From IMG/VR virus record IMGVR_UViG_3300032820_000108, positions 1 through 24,846 of that record: DNA of 24,846 nucleotides, one strand, 5' to 3'. Positions 16,029 through 23,916 of the stretch are shown here, piece by piece. The notes beneath the pieces are model-generated. The model saw nothing but the letters and a program-made list of their open reading frames with translations, ran no database searches and had not been told where the DNA came from. The stretch's first letter is position 1. Every line of letters starts with the position of its first letter. The stretch comes from a virus. A program made the position numbers and the translations under genes.

Positions 16029-18320
16029 GTGCCACTCAAGAAACCGTCAGAATTTTATATAAAGAATCCTAATACTTCACTAGATGAAGTTAAGGAGAAT
16101 GCTACTCCTGAAAAAGTAGAGAGAATTTCAGAAGCTTTCAATTCTTTTAAATCCAATTTTGATCATATTCAAGCATTAACTGATTTTACTAATACATTTG
16201 ATACATTTAAATCTAATGTTGAAAAAGTAGATACTTTATCAGAAAGTGTAGAAGAAATAAGAGAAGGAATTAAAGATCTTATTAATAAAGAAGATCTGGA
16301 TGGTGCAATGACTGCACAACTTCTTTTCGTAGAAGAGTCTATAAGAAATGTTCAAGATAAAGTCAAGACTTTAAATTCAAAAAGTATCTTAGATATAAAA
16401 ACGGATTTTGATGGATTAACTAAAACCGTAAAAGGTTTTATAGGAGAAGAAGTACCTGCTTATAAGAGATTAATTGTTGATTCTGAAACTAGAGTTGATA
16501 GTAGGTTTGTTACTTTCAAAGAGGATGTAAAGGATTCGATTGGAAGTTTAGTAACTACCCTTAATGATGATCTTGCTCAGATTGGTTCTGAGATTGAAGC
16601 AATCAATGAAGAGAGTCTTTCTTCGGTAAAGACCGAAGTTAAAGGAATTAAAGGACAGGTTGAATCTCTTTTAGAAAAGGTATTGCCAAAATATAAGAAG
16701 TTTTTTGCTGAGACTGAGGTAAGAACGGAAGAAAAGATTTCTGCTAATGAAAAATTAGTTAAAGAGACTGCAAAGGAGATAGAAGAAAAATATGAATCTC
16801 AGATCAAAGGAATCACAGAAGATTTTGATTCATTTATTAATGATGAAATTCCCCAATATAAAAAACTTTTAGTAGATTCTAAATTAAAGACCGAAGAAGA
16901 GGTTAAAGAAATATCTAAAAATCTAGATGAGCAAGTTTCTAAGATTAATAAGAATGTTGTTAATTTACAGCAAAGAGTTAATAATAAAGACATTGAAATT
17001 GATGAGGTTCTTTTAGAGAAAACTGCAACTATTGAAAAGTTAATTAATAAATCAAAAGATTTATCTAGAACCTATGATGATCTTTCTAGGGATTTTAAAG
17101 CAAAAGAAGTTCAATATGAAAATTCTCTGACCAATTTTGAAACTAAGATTAATACAATCGAAGAAAGTCTTACAGATAATATTTGTGAGTTACAAGAAAA
17201 TTTAGATACTAGTACTTCTAAGTATTATAATGAAATGAAAAATGCGGTAGTTCCTGCCGTTGTTAATTTTGAAAAGAATTTATCTTCTCAATTAAAAGAG
17301 ATGAAGATAGATTTTACTGTAAACGAAAAACATATTGGTTCTTTACAAGAAGAATTTAAAAATCTACTGACAAAATTAAAAGTAGATAATTTAGTAAAAG
17401 AAGTTACAGATACTAATAATGAAAATTTATTTAAGGTAAAGAAAGAATTAGTTGAGAAAGTTAATCGGTTAGAGCAACTCATAGAAAGATATGAGGAAAA
17501 AGTTTCTCCTACTGTGAGGGTAGGAAATACTGTTATTAATGAAGGTCTTTTAAATATTCCTCCTGATGTAAAGAATTCTGATCCCTTAACACCATTAGAT
17601 CAGAAATATGCTACTCTGGAAGATTTAGCATCTCATTATCGTTTATTTGTTAATAGAGTTCAGCAGCAGTTATCTGTTTTAGGTGGTGGTGGTGCTGTTT
17701 GGTTAGATGATCTTGATGATGTTGGTATTAAAACTCAATATAATGCTGGCGAACTTGAGAATGATATGGTGCTTACTTATGATAGCACCAAAAAGATTTG
17801 GTATGGAGCAGAAGGTGGCGGAGTTGCTGGTGCAGGTGGAACCTGGGGTTCTAATTCAGTAGGTGTCAGTACAACAAGGTATGTTGGTATTAATACATCT
17901 TCGGCACAAGAAGAATATCCCTTATATGTTGGAGCAACAGGATTAGCTAATACCACAGTTGTTGCCTATTTTGATGGAGATATTTCTGTTGCAGGAACTA
18001 TCTTTAAAGAGAATGTAAAAAATGTAGACTCTATTGGTTTTGTTACTGCTAGAAGTGGACTTAATGTTGGATATGATTATGATGGTGGTACTGGTGTAGG
18101 GGCTACTATATTGCCTAGCGGTAATGCAGTATTTGCTGGTGTAGTTACTGCTTCTACAATGTTCTATCCACCAGTAATTACTACTGTAGTAAGGGATGCT
18201 ACTACGGTTAATACAGGTGCTCTTATCTTTAATACTACTACGGGACAGTTAGAAATTTATAATGGAAGTTCATGGGTCGGTGTTGGTGCTGTTAATAACC
18301 TCACTATTTCTAACCTATAA
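16029..18320 (+). CDS. Long coiled-coil, fibre-like virion protein
   Basis: A 763-residue protein. It starts with GTG, supported by GGAG 9 bases upstream and by the N-terminus MPLKKPSEFYIKN. Residues about 25-500 are almost wholly charged amphipathic helix with heptad-like hydrophobics and no Cys apart from one (C388 area), the signature of a long rod. Three related units with P-x-Y-K (P143, P220, P275) interrupt it. Residues about 550-763 change to Gly/Thr/Val-rich beta sequence ending in GALIFNTTTGQLEIYNGSSW, a phrase common in phage fibre and adhesin tips. A trimeric fibre or whisker (fibritin-like) is the likely form. T4 has its whisker gene wac just before 13, and none is seen there in this window. 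Assignment is by architecture, not by homology. Confidence 0.8.
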   Translation: MPLKKPSEFYIKNPNTSLDEVKENATPEKVERISEAFNSFKSNFDHIQALTDFTNTFDTFKSNVEKVDTLSESVEEIREGIKDLINKEDLDGAMTAQLLFVEESIRNVQDKVKTLNSKSILDIKTDFDGLTKTVKGFIGEEVPAYKRLIVDSETRVDSRFVTFKEDVKDSIGSLVTTLNDDLAQIGSEIEAINEESLSSVKTEVKGIKGQVESLLEKVLPKYKKFFAETEVRTEEKISANEKLVKETAKEIEEKYESQIKGITEDFDSFINDEIPQYKKLLVDSKLKTEEEVKEISKNLDEQVSKINKNVVNLQQRVNNKDIEIDEVLLEKTATIEKLINKSKDLSRTYDDLSRDFKAKEVQYENSLTNFETKINTIEESLTDNICELQENLDTSTSKYYNEMKNAVVPAVVNFEKNLSSQLKEMKIDFTVNEKHIGSLQEEFKNLLTKLKVDNLVKEVTDTNNENLFKVKKELVEKVNRLEQLIERYEEKVSPTVRVGNTVINEGLLNIPPDVKNSDPLTPLDQKYATLEDLASHYRLFVNRVQQQLSVLGGGGAVWLDDLDDVGIKTQYNAGELENDMVLTYDSTKKIWYGAEGGGVAGAGGTWGSNSVGVSTTRYVGINTSSAQEEYPLYVGATGLANTTVVAYFDGDISVAGTIFKENVKNVDSIGFVTARSGLNVGYDYDGGTGVGATILPSGNAVFAGVVTASTMFYPPVITTVVRDATTVNTGALIFNTTTGQLEIYNGSSWVGVGAVNNLTISNL

Positions 18321-18321
18321 T

Positions 18322-18717
18322 ATGAAATCTTTTAAAGAGTTTCTTCAAGAACAACCTACTAACTGGACTCGTTCCAATGTTAATGTTCCAGGTTTCAGTG
18401 CAGATGCCGAAGATCCTGTTGCTGGATTCGATGTGAAACTTTTTCCTGATTCATTAAAATTGCATAATAGGAGTATTGGGGATATGGATTTATTATCTCA
18501 GGATTTTCAGACTCCCGAAGAAATAAACAAACCGATTTATGCAAATTGGGGTGGTGTATATCCCGTTTTACACCTAACCTTAGATAGTTCCGCAGGAGAT
18601 GGTGAATCTATCGATACTATGGTAAAAGCATCAAACGAGTATCTGGATTTTATATCTAGAAATACTCAGAACGCAGTAAGAAAACAAAATCTTAAGGGAT
18701 TCCTAAATAAAAGATAG
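18322..18717 (+). CDS. Unknown small protein with capsid-targeting-like N-terminus
   Basis: A 131-residue protein. An in-frame ATG at 18262 lies inside the upstream gene; ATG 18322 is preferred because it follows that gene's stop by one base and gives MKSFKEFLQE, an N-terminus common in T4-like marine phage proteins. It resembles the T4 internal-protein targeting peptide MKTYQEFIAE, which directs proteins into the prohead and is cut by protease gp21 after the Glu. The remainder contains GFDVKLFPDSLKLHNRSIGD, IYANWGGVYPVLHLTLD and a basic C-terminal helix (QNAVRKQNLKGFLNKR). It lies between a fibre-like gene and the DUF192 gene near the packaging genes. A role as an internal head or assembly protein is inferred. 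Confidence 0.75.
   Translation: MKSFKEFLQEQPTNWTRSNVNVPGFSADAEDPVAGFDVKLFPDSLKLHNRSIGDMDLLSQDFQTPEEINKPIYANWGGVYPVLHLTLDSSAGDGESIDTMVKASNEYLDFISRNTQNAVRKQNLKGFLNKR
18703..18709 (+). promoter_or_regulatory. Possible late promoter before the DUF192 gene
   Basis: CTAAATA falls in the last codons of the upstream gene, 24 bases before ATG 18734, the same spacing as other late boxes in the window. Confidence 0.4.
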
Positions 18718-18733
18718 GGTATAGGTTTTTCCC

Positions 18734-19876
18734 ATGAAGGATTGTAAGCAAGGTTATTATTTCTGCACGAAAGAAAAGAAGTGTATGCCAATTCCTAGTG
18801 GAATGAGAATTGGATATGGTGGATGGTTAGAGCCTAAGAAAAAGAAAAATGGTAATGGAAAAAATGGTAATGGGAACGGTAACGGACATTCTAACGGACA
18901 TGGGAATGGTGCGAATGGTAATGGAAATGGTTCTAATGGCTCTGGTAATGGGGGGAATGGTGGTAGCAATGGTGGCGGCGTTTCTGAAGCAGTAACTGAT
19001 GCTCAATTAAAAGCTCAGGAAAAGGCAGTATTTGAGTTAGAAAAGAAAGAAGCAAATGCAGATAGAGCAAAAGCAATGAAAAAACGTCAGAAGGAATTAG
19101 GTGAAGAGAAGAAAAAAGGTCTTTGGGATAATATTCATGCTAAAAGAAAGCGTGGTGAGAAACCAGCAAAACCTGGTGATAAAGATTATCCAAAGACTCT
19201 TAATGTAGAAGAAAGAATAAGACTTCCTCTTAAATTAGAAGTTCCTCAGACTAATACAGAGTTTAGATTAGGTCTTATGTTCAGAGAAAGTCTAGACTAT
19301 GACAGGGGGATGCTTTTTATTTTTGAGGAAGTGGGACAAAAATCTTTTCATATGAAAGATACTCGTATTCCACTTGATATTGCATTTATTAAGGAAGATG
19401 GAACTATTGAAAGTATTAAACCTTTGAATCCCTTTACTCTTTTACCAGTATCTTCTGATGGTGATGTTGTATCAGCAGTGGAAGTAAATAGAGGATGGTT
19501 TGCTGAAAATAACGTCCAAGAAGGAGATGCATTACAAATTGGAAATGCAACAGGCGGTCTTGCTTTTGAAGTTATAGATCTTATTAAACCAGAACCTCTT
19601 GTACCTACTCAACAAACTGTTGAATGGGAAGATCCAGCAGAACTCACAGAAATACGTAGAGTTCCCAACTATAATAAACCAGGAAATATATTGCAAATAT
19701 ATTTGGCATGGAGAGGAAGAACAATGAGTATTCAAATGTTCTTCCCATCTGCGAAGAAACCATCTCGTAAAGAGGTATTAGATCAATTGCAAAAGGTATA
19801 TCCTACTGCTAAACTTCATAGTTTTGAAGTAACAGATTATGATCCTCAAGCACCTCTTCTTCAAACAGGAAATTAA
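18734..19876 (+). CDS. DUF192-containing virion/assembly protein with Gly/Asn-rich linker
   Basis: A 380-residue multidomain protein. Residues 1-35 hold three Cys (C4, C11, C17) in a segment with YYFCTKEKKCMPIPSGM, a leader seen in several marine phage proteins. Residues about 37-82 are nearly pure Gly/Asn with some Ser and His. VSEAV (83-87) resembles a prohead protease site. Next comes a charged helix and a basic segment (GLWDNIHAKRKRGEKPAKPG). Residues about 170-285 are a DUF192 domain (RLGLMFRES, GMLFIFE, FHMKDTRIPLDIAFI, VEVNRGWF, the family's usual WMKNT replaced by HMKDT). The C-terminal 75 residues (LQIYLAWRGRTMSIQMFFPS, then RKEVLDQLQKVYPTAK) form a separate alpha/beta unit. DUF192 function is unknown. 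It is encoded just before gp17, and I infer a head-assembly or virion role. Confidence 0.8.
   Translation: MKDCKQGYYFCTKEKKCMPIPSGMRIGYGGWLEPKKKKNGNGKNGNGNGNGHSNGHGNGANGNGNGSNGSGNGGNGGSNGGGVSEAVTDAQLKAQEKAVFELEKKEANADRAKAMKKRQKELGEEKKKGLWDNIHAKRKRGEKPAKPGDKDYPKTLNVEERIRLPLKLEVPQTNTEFRLGLMFRESLDYDRGMLFIFEEVGQKSFHMKDTRIPLDIAFIKEDGTIESIKPLNPFTLLPVSSDGDVVSAVEVNRGWFAENNVQEGDALQIGNATGGLAFEVIDLIKPEPLVPTQQTVEWEDPAELTEIRRVPNYNKPGNILQIYLAWRGRTMSIQMFFPSAKKPSRKEVLDQLQKVYPTAKLHSFEVTDYDPQAPLLQTGN
18848..18981 (+). repeat. Gly/Asn-coding low-complexity repeat
   Basis: The DNA consists of degenerate GGTAATGG / GGGAATGG units coding alternating Gly and Asn with occasional His, Ser and Ala. It links the Cys-containing leader to the VSEAV site of the DUF192 protein and is likely variable in length between relatives. 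Confidence 0.85.
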
Positions 19877-19883
19877 ATAGGAG
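19872..19883 (+). promoter_or_regulatory. Weak late box and strong ribosome site before gene 17
   Basis: ATTAAATA (19872-19879), a weak late-promoter variant, overlaps AGGAG (19879-19883), a good Shine-Dalgarno site 7 bases before ATG 19891. The ribosome site is secure; the promoter is doubtful. Confidence 0.45.
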
Positions 19884-19890
19884 ATTAATT

Positions 19891-21540
19891 ATGGCACTTG
19901 ATGAAGTTTATCTAGGTAATCCTCTTTTAAAAAAAGCAAACGTCAAACAAGAATTTACAAAAGATCAAATTCTTGAATTTATGGCATGTAAATCAGATCC
20001 TGTTTATTTCGCAAAACAACATGTAAAGATTGTTTCCTTGGATGAGGGTCTTGTTCCTTTTGAACCTTATGACTTTCAAGAAGGTTTAATTAGAAAATTT
20101 CACGATAATAGATTTAATATATGTAAGATGCCTCGTCAGACGGGTAAATCTACTACGTCTGTTGCATATTTGTTGCATTATGCAGTGTTTAATGATAACG
20201 TAAACATTGGTATTCTTGCTAACAAAGCAGCAACTGCCAGAGATTTATTAGGGAGATTACAAACTGCTTATGAGAATTTACCTAAGTGGATGCAGCAAGG
20301 AATTATATCATGGAATAAAGGGAGTTTAGAACTTGAAAACGGATCAAAGATACTGGCTGCTTCTACGTCTGCAAGTGCTGTCCGAGGTATGTCATTTAAC
20401 ATCCTCTTTCTCGACGAGTTCGCTTTCGTCCCGAATCACATTGCTGAGTCGTTCTTTGCCTCTGTTTATCCTACTATTACTTCTGGTAAATCAACGAAAG
20501 TAATAATGGTATCTACCCCTCACGGGATGAATCATTTTTATAGGTATTGGCACGATGCTGAAAGAGGAAAGAATGAATATGTACCAACTGATGTTCATTG
20601 GTCGGAAGTACCAGGAAGAGATGAAGTTTGGAAAGAGCAAACTATTGCCAACACTTCGGAACAGCAGTTCAAGATTGAGTTTGAGTGTGAATTCCTAGGA
20701 TCGGTTGATACCCTTATTGCTCCTAGTAAATTAAGGACGATGGTTTATCAAACCCCAGAAACTACAAGTGCTGGTTTAGATGTTTATGTAGCTCCTCAAC
20801 CAGTTCATGATTATGCTATTGCAGTGGATGTGGCCAGAGGAGTATCAAAGGATTACTCTGCATTTGTAGTGGTTGATATAACTGAATTCCCTCATTCTGT
20901 GGTGGCAAAGTATAGAAACAATGAAATTAAACCTATGCTTTTTCCCAGTATTATTAATGATGTGGGAAGGAAATACAATGATGCCTTTGTTTTATGTGAA
21001 GTAAATGATGTAGGAGATCAAGTAGCATCTATTTTAAATTATGATTTAGAGTATCCTAATTTATTAATGTCTTCTATGAGAGGAAGAGCAGGGCAAGTAG
21101 TGGGTCAAGGATTTTCTGGAAAGAAAACTCAATTAGGTCTTAAAATGTCTAAGACGGTGAAGAAAGTCGGTGCTCTTAATTTAAAGACTTTAATTGAAGA
21201 AGATAAACTTCTTACTTGTGATTATGAAATTATGAGTGAATTAACTACTTTTATTCAAAAAAGTAATTCATTTGAAGCAGAAGAAGGGTGTAATGATGAC
21301 CTTGCAATGTGTCTGGTTATCTATGCATGGTTAGTTGCACAAGATTATTTTAAAGAACTTACGGATCAGGATGTAAGAAAGAGACTATATGAAGAACAAA
21401 AGAATGCAATTGAACAAGATATGGCACCTTTTGGTTTTATGACAGATGGAAACTCAGAAGAAACTTTTGTAGATAAAGAGGGGGATCTGTGGCATGTAGA
21501 TGAGTATGGAGATAGCTCATATATGTGGGAGTATATGTAA
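19891..21540 (+). CDS. gp17: Large terminase subunit gp17 (ATPase and nuclease)
   Basis: The DNA packaging motor and headful nuclease. The ATPase domain shows Walker A PRQTGKST (residues 81-89 region), Walker B ILFLDEF (D175, E176) and the coupling motif STP (208-210). The C-terminal RNase H-like nuclease has its three acidic positions in AVDVARG (D313), LCEVND (E370) and NDDLAM (D469/D470). The spacing of the first two, 57 residues, equals that of T4 D401 and E458. The length of 549 is shorter than T4 (610), mostly at the N-terminus. There is no sign of an intron, intein or frameshift, which do interrupt some phage terminase genes. It would work with gp16 and dock on the gp20 portal. Confidence 0.97.
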   Translation: MALDEVYLGNPLLKKANVKQEFTKDQILEFMACKSDPVYFAKQHVKIVSLDEGLVPFEPYDFQEGLIRKFHDNRFNICKMPRQTGKSTTSVAYLLHYAVFNDNVNIGILANKAATARDLLGRLQTAYENLPKWMQQGIISWNKGSLELENGSKILAASTSASAVRGMSFNILFLDEFAFVPNHIAESFFASVYPTITSGKSTKVIMVSTPHGMNHFYRYWHDAERGKNEYVPTDVHWSEVPGRDEVWKEQTIANTSEQQFKIEFECEFLGSVDTLIAPSKLRTMVYQTPETTSAGLDVYVAPQPVHDYAIAVDVARGVSKDYSAFVVVDITEFPHSVVAKYRNNEIKPMLFPSIINDVGRKYNDAFVLCEVNDVGDQVASILNYDLEYPNLLMSSMRGRAGQVVGQGFSGKKTQLGLKMSKTVKKVGALNLKTLIEEDKLLTCDYEIMSELTTFIQKSNSFEAEEGCNDDLAMCLVIYAWLVAQDYFKELTDQDVRKRLYEEQKNAIEQDMAPFGFMTDGNSEETFVDKEGDLWHVDEYGDSSYMWEYM

Positions 21541-21551
21541 AGTGTCCGATC

Positions 21552-21559
21552 AATAAATA
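21552..21559 (+). promoter_or_regulatory. Late promoter upstream of gene 18
   Basis: AATAAATA lies in the 49-base gap after gp17, 30 bases before ATG 21590, suiting a very abundant tail protein. Confidence 0.65.
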
Positions 21560-21560
21560 A

Positions 21561-21584
21561 TTCCTAGATAACTGAAATTAGGAA
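21561..21584 (+). promoter_or_regulatory. Small hairpin that covers the gp18 ribosome binding site
   Basis: TTCCTA (21561-21566) can pair with TAGGAA (21579-21584) across a 12-base loop. The 3' arm holds AGGA, the only Shine-Dalgarno-like sequence before the gp18 ATG at 21590. It could tune translation; the stem is short and AT-rich. Confidence 0.4.
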
Positions 21585-21589
21585 AAAAC

Positions 21590-23878
21590 ATGGCAACTCC
21601 ACAATTATCTCCTGGAGTACTGGTAAGGGAGGTTGACCTAACAGTAGGAAGAGCTGAAAACGTATTAGATAATATTGGTGCGATTGCAGGCCCTTTCGTT
21701 AAAGGTCCTGTTGATGAACCAACAGAAGTTAATACAGAACAAGAGCTTATAGATGTATTTGGTAAGCCACAGTCACAAGATGCTCAATATGAGTATTGGA
21801 TGACCGCTTCTTCTTTCCTAACATATGGAGGTGTTATTAAGATAGTAAGGACAGGAGGTCCTTTCCTTTCTAATGCTAACGCAGGTATTGCTGCTTCTAC
21901 GGTATCCATGACGGGTAGTGGTAGAATTGATAATTATGATGATTACATGCTTAATCATTCTGATGCATCTAATTTCCAATATGCTGCTAAGAACCCTGGT
22001 TCTTGGTCTAATGGATTAAAGGTTTGCTTTATTGATGATTATGCCGATCAACAACTTGGTATTAATACTACCAACTTAGCAGGTGCAGGTGCTACTATTG
22101 GTGTTGCTGTTACTTCAAATATAGCAGGATATACAATAGCAGGTGTTGGTACTGCTAATGCATTTACAGGTTATCTAAAAGGAATTATTACTGGTATGAC
22201 GACTGATACGTCTAATGCTGGTAACAGTATAATTGATGTTAAGATCAATTGTCGTGTAGAAACAGTTGGTGGTGGTACTACTACAACTCTTATTGATTAT
22301 GCAGAAGGAAATGTAGGTGCTGCATTTACAACAGGATCTTACATATGGTTTACTGATGCTGATGGTAAGACAAGAGCATTAGGAAATGCCTCTGGTTCAG
22401 TTGATGGATATCAACTTAGCGATTCTTCTATCAATAATGGAACAGGTATTCAGGATTGGTATAATCAACAAACATTAGGACTTACTAATTCTACAGTTTA
22501 TTGGAAGTCTATTGCACCAAAACCTGTTACAAGTCAGTGGTGCCGTGATAGAAATTCTTATAATGATACATTACACGTTGCTGTTGTTGATGACGACGGT
22601 AGAATAAGTGGTATCCAAGGACAACTTCTTGAAAAGCATATAGATCTTTCCAAGGCACTGGATGCAGTTTCTGCTGTTAATTCTCCTCAGAAGATTTGGT
22701 ACGAACAGTATTTGGCTGATAATTCATCATATATTTACGCAGGTGGTAATCCTGGTGAAACTGCTTCTAGTTACTGGAATACTGCTCCACAAGCAACAGG
22801 ATTTAATACTGCTGTAACTGCAACTACTCCTGTTACAACAGCAGGGGGTTCATGGGGATTAGATGCACAAGGTGTTACATTTAACGCAATTGGTAGAGTA
22901 GCATATACTCTTAATGGTGGTGATGATTATTCTACTGCTAATATTGGTGGTGGAACAACATTCGGTGGATACACTGCATCTCTTGGAGATTTGATGACAT
23001 CTTATAATAAGATATCCAATAAGGATAAAGAAGATGTTGATTATATCATTATGGGTCCAGGAATGTCTACGAAGGCAGAATCACAAGCAAAAGCAAATAA
23101 AGTCATTTCTCTTGCACAAGAAAGAAAGGATTGTGTTGCTTTCGTTGGACCACACAGAGCAGACGTAGTTGGTGTTACTAACTCTGATACTCAAACCAAT
23201 AATCTTATTGATTACTTCAGTGCATTAAGTTCTTCTTCTTATGCTGTATTTGATAGTGGTTATAAGTACACTTATGATCGCTTTAATAACAAGTTCCGCT
23301 ATATTCCCGCTAACGGTGATATTGCTGGACTAACATGTAGAACTGGGATTAATGCATATCCTTGGTTCTCACCTGCGGGTCAACAGCGTGGTATACTTAA
23401 CAACGCCGTTAAACTTGCATATAACCCAGACAAAGCACAAAGAGATCTTCTCTATCCACAAAGAGTTAATTCAGTTGTAACTCAACCTGGAACAGGAACA
23501 CTTCTCTTTGGTGATAAGACTGGACTTGGTTATGCATCTGCATTCGATAGAATTAACGTTCGTCGCTTGTTCCTCACAGTTGAGCAAGCATTGGAGAAAG
23601 CAGCAGAAGCACAACTCTTTGAACTCAATGATGAGATTACAAGAGCAAACTTCCGTAACATTGTTGAACCTTACCTTCGTGATATTCAGGCAAAGAGAGG
23701 AATCTATGGATTCTTAGTTGTTTGTGATACTACAAATAACACTCCTGATGTTATTGATAATAATGAATTCCGCGCAGACATCTTCCTGAAGCCTGCGAAG
23801 TCTATCAACTACGTCACCTTAACCTTTGTTGCTACACGTACAGGTGTTAGCTTCGAGGAAGTGGCTGGAAGAGTTTAA
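21590..23878 (+). CDS. gp18: Tail sheath protein gp18
   Basis: The contractile sheath subunit. The N-terminus SPGVLVREVDLT, then GAIAGPFVKGPVDEPT and ELIDVFGKP, is the sheath family signature. The C-terminal third (NVRRLFLTVEQALEKAAEAQ, AKRGIYGFLVVCD, then NYVTLTFVATRTGVSFEE) forms the conserved inner domain that links neighbouring subunits. The length of 762 exceeds T4 gp18 (659). The extra residues fall in the Gly/Thr/Ala-rich middle (about 165-275, with GAGATIGVAV and GGGTTTTLIDYA), expected to be outward-facing protruding domains. Codon use towards the 3' end is noticeably richer in C-ending codons (such as TTC, AAC) than neighbouring genes, as expected for a highly expressed protein. Confidence 0.96.
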   Translation: MATPQLSPGVLVREVDLTVGRAENVLDNIGAIAGPFVKGPVDEPTEVNTEQELIDVFGKPQSQDAQYEYWMTASSFLTYGGVIKIVRTGGPFLSNANAGIAASTVSMTGSGRIDNYDDYMLNHSDASNFQYAAKNPGSWSNGLKVCFIDDYADQQLGINTTNLAGAGATIGVAVTSNIAGYTIAGVGTANAFTGYLKGIITGMTTDTSNAGNSIIDVKINCRVETVGGGTTTTLIDYAEGNVGAAFTTGSYIWFTDADGKTRALGNASGSVDGYQLSDSSINNGTGIQDWYNQQTLGLTNSTVYWKSIAPKPVTSQWCRDRNSYNDTLHVAVVDDDGRISGIQGQLLEKHIDLSKALDAVSAVNSPQKIWYEQYLADNSSYIYAGGNPGETASSYWNTAPQATGFNTAVTATTPVTTAGGSWGLDAQGVTFNAIGRVAYTLNGGDDYSTANIGGGTTFGGYTASLGDLMTSYNKISNKDKEDVDYIIMGPGMSTKAESQAKANKVISLAQERKDCVAFVGPHRADVVGVTNSDTQTNNLIDYFSALSSSSYAVFDSGYKYTYDRFNNKFRYIPANGDIAGLTCRTGINAYPWFSPAGQQRGILNNAVKLAYNPDKAQRDLLYPQRVNSVVTQPGTGTLLFGDKTGLGYASAFDRINVRRLFLTVEQALEKAAEAQLFELNDEITRANFRNIVEPYLRDIQAKRGIYGFLVVCDTTNNTPDVIDNNEFRADIFLKPAKSINYVTLTFVATRTGVSFEEVAGRV

Positions 23879-23886
23879 CCATTAAA

Positions 23887-23894
23887 TCTAAATA
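23887..23894 (+). promoter_or_regulatory. Late promoter upstream of gene 19
   Basis: TCTAAATA lies 22 bases before ATG 23917, directly after the gp18 stop. Confidence 0.6.
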
Positions 23895-23899
23895 ACAAC

Positions 23900-23905
23900 A
23901 GGAGG
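23900..23905 (+). promoter_or_regulatory. Strong ribosome binding site of gene 19
   Basis: AGGAGG, the fullest Shine-Dalgarno site in the window, precedes the tail tube start by 11 bases and fits the high copy number of that protein. Confidence 0.75.
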
Positions 23906-23916
23906 ATCAAAAGACA

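Noticed and set aside
18262-18321. Earlier ATG for the 131-residue protein
   Set aside because: It would overlap the end of the fibre-like gene by about 60 bases and hide the MKSFKEFLQE N-terminus.
18757-18969. 70-codon minus-strand Pro/Leu/Phe-rich frame
   Set aside because: It mirrors the Gly/Asn-coding repeat of the DUF192 gene, so its openness follows from that composition.
19891-21540. Intron, intein or frameshift in the terminase gene
   Set aside because: The frame is continuous, all ATPase and nuclease motifs are in order and the length is normal.
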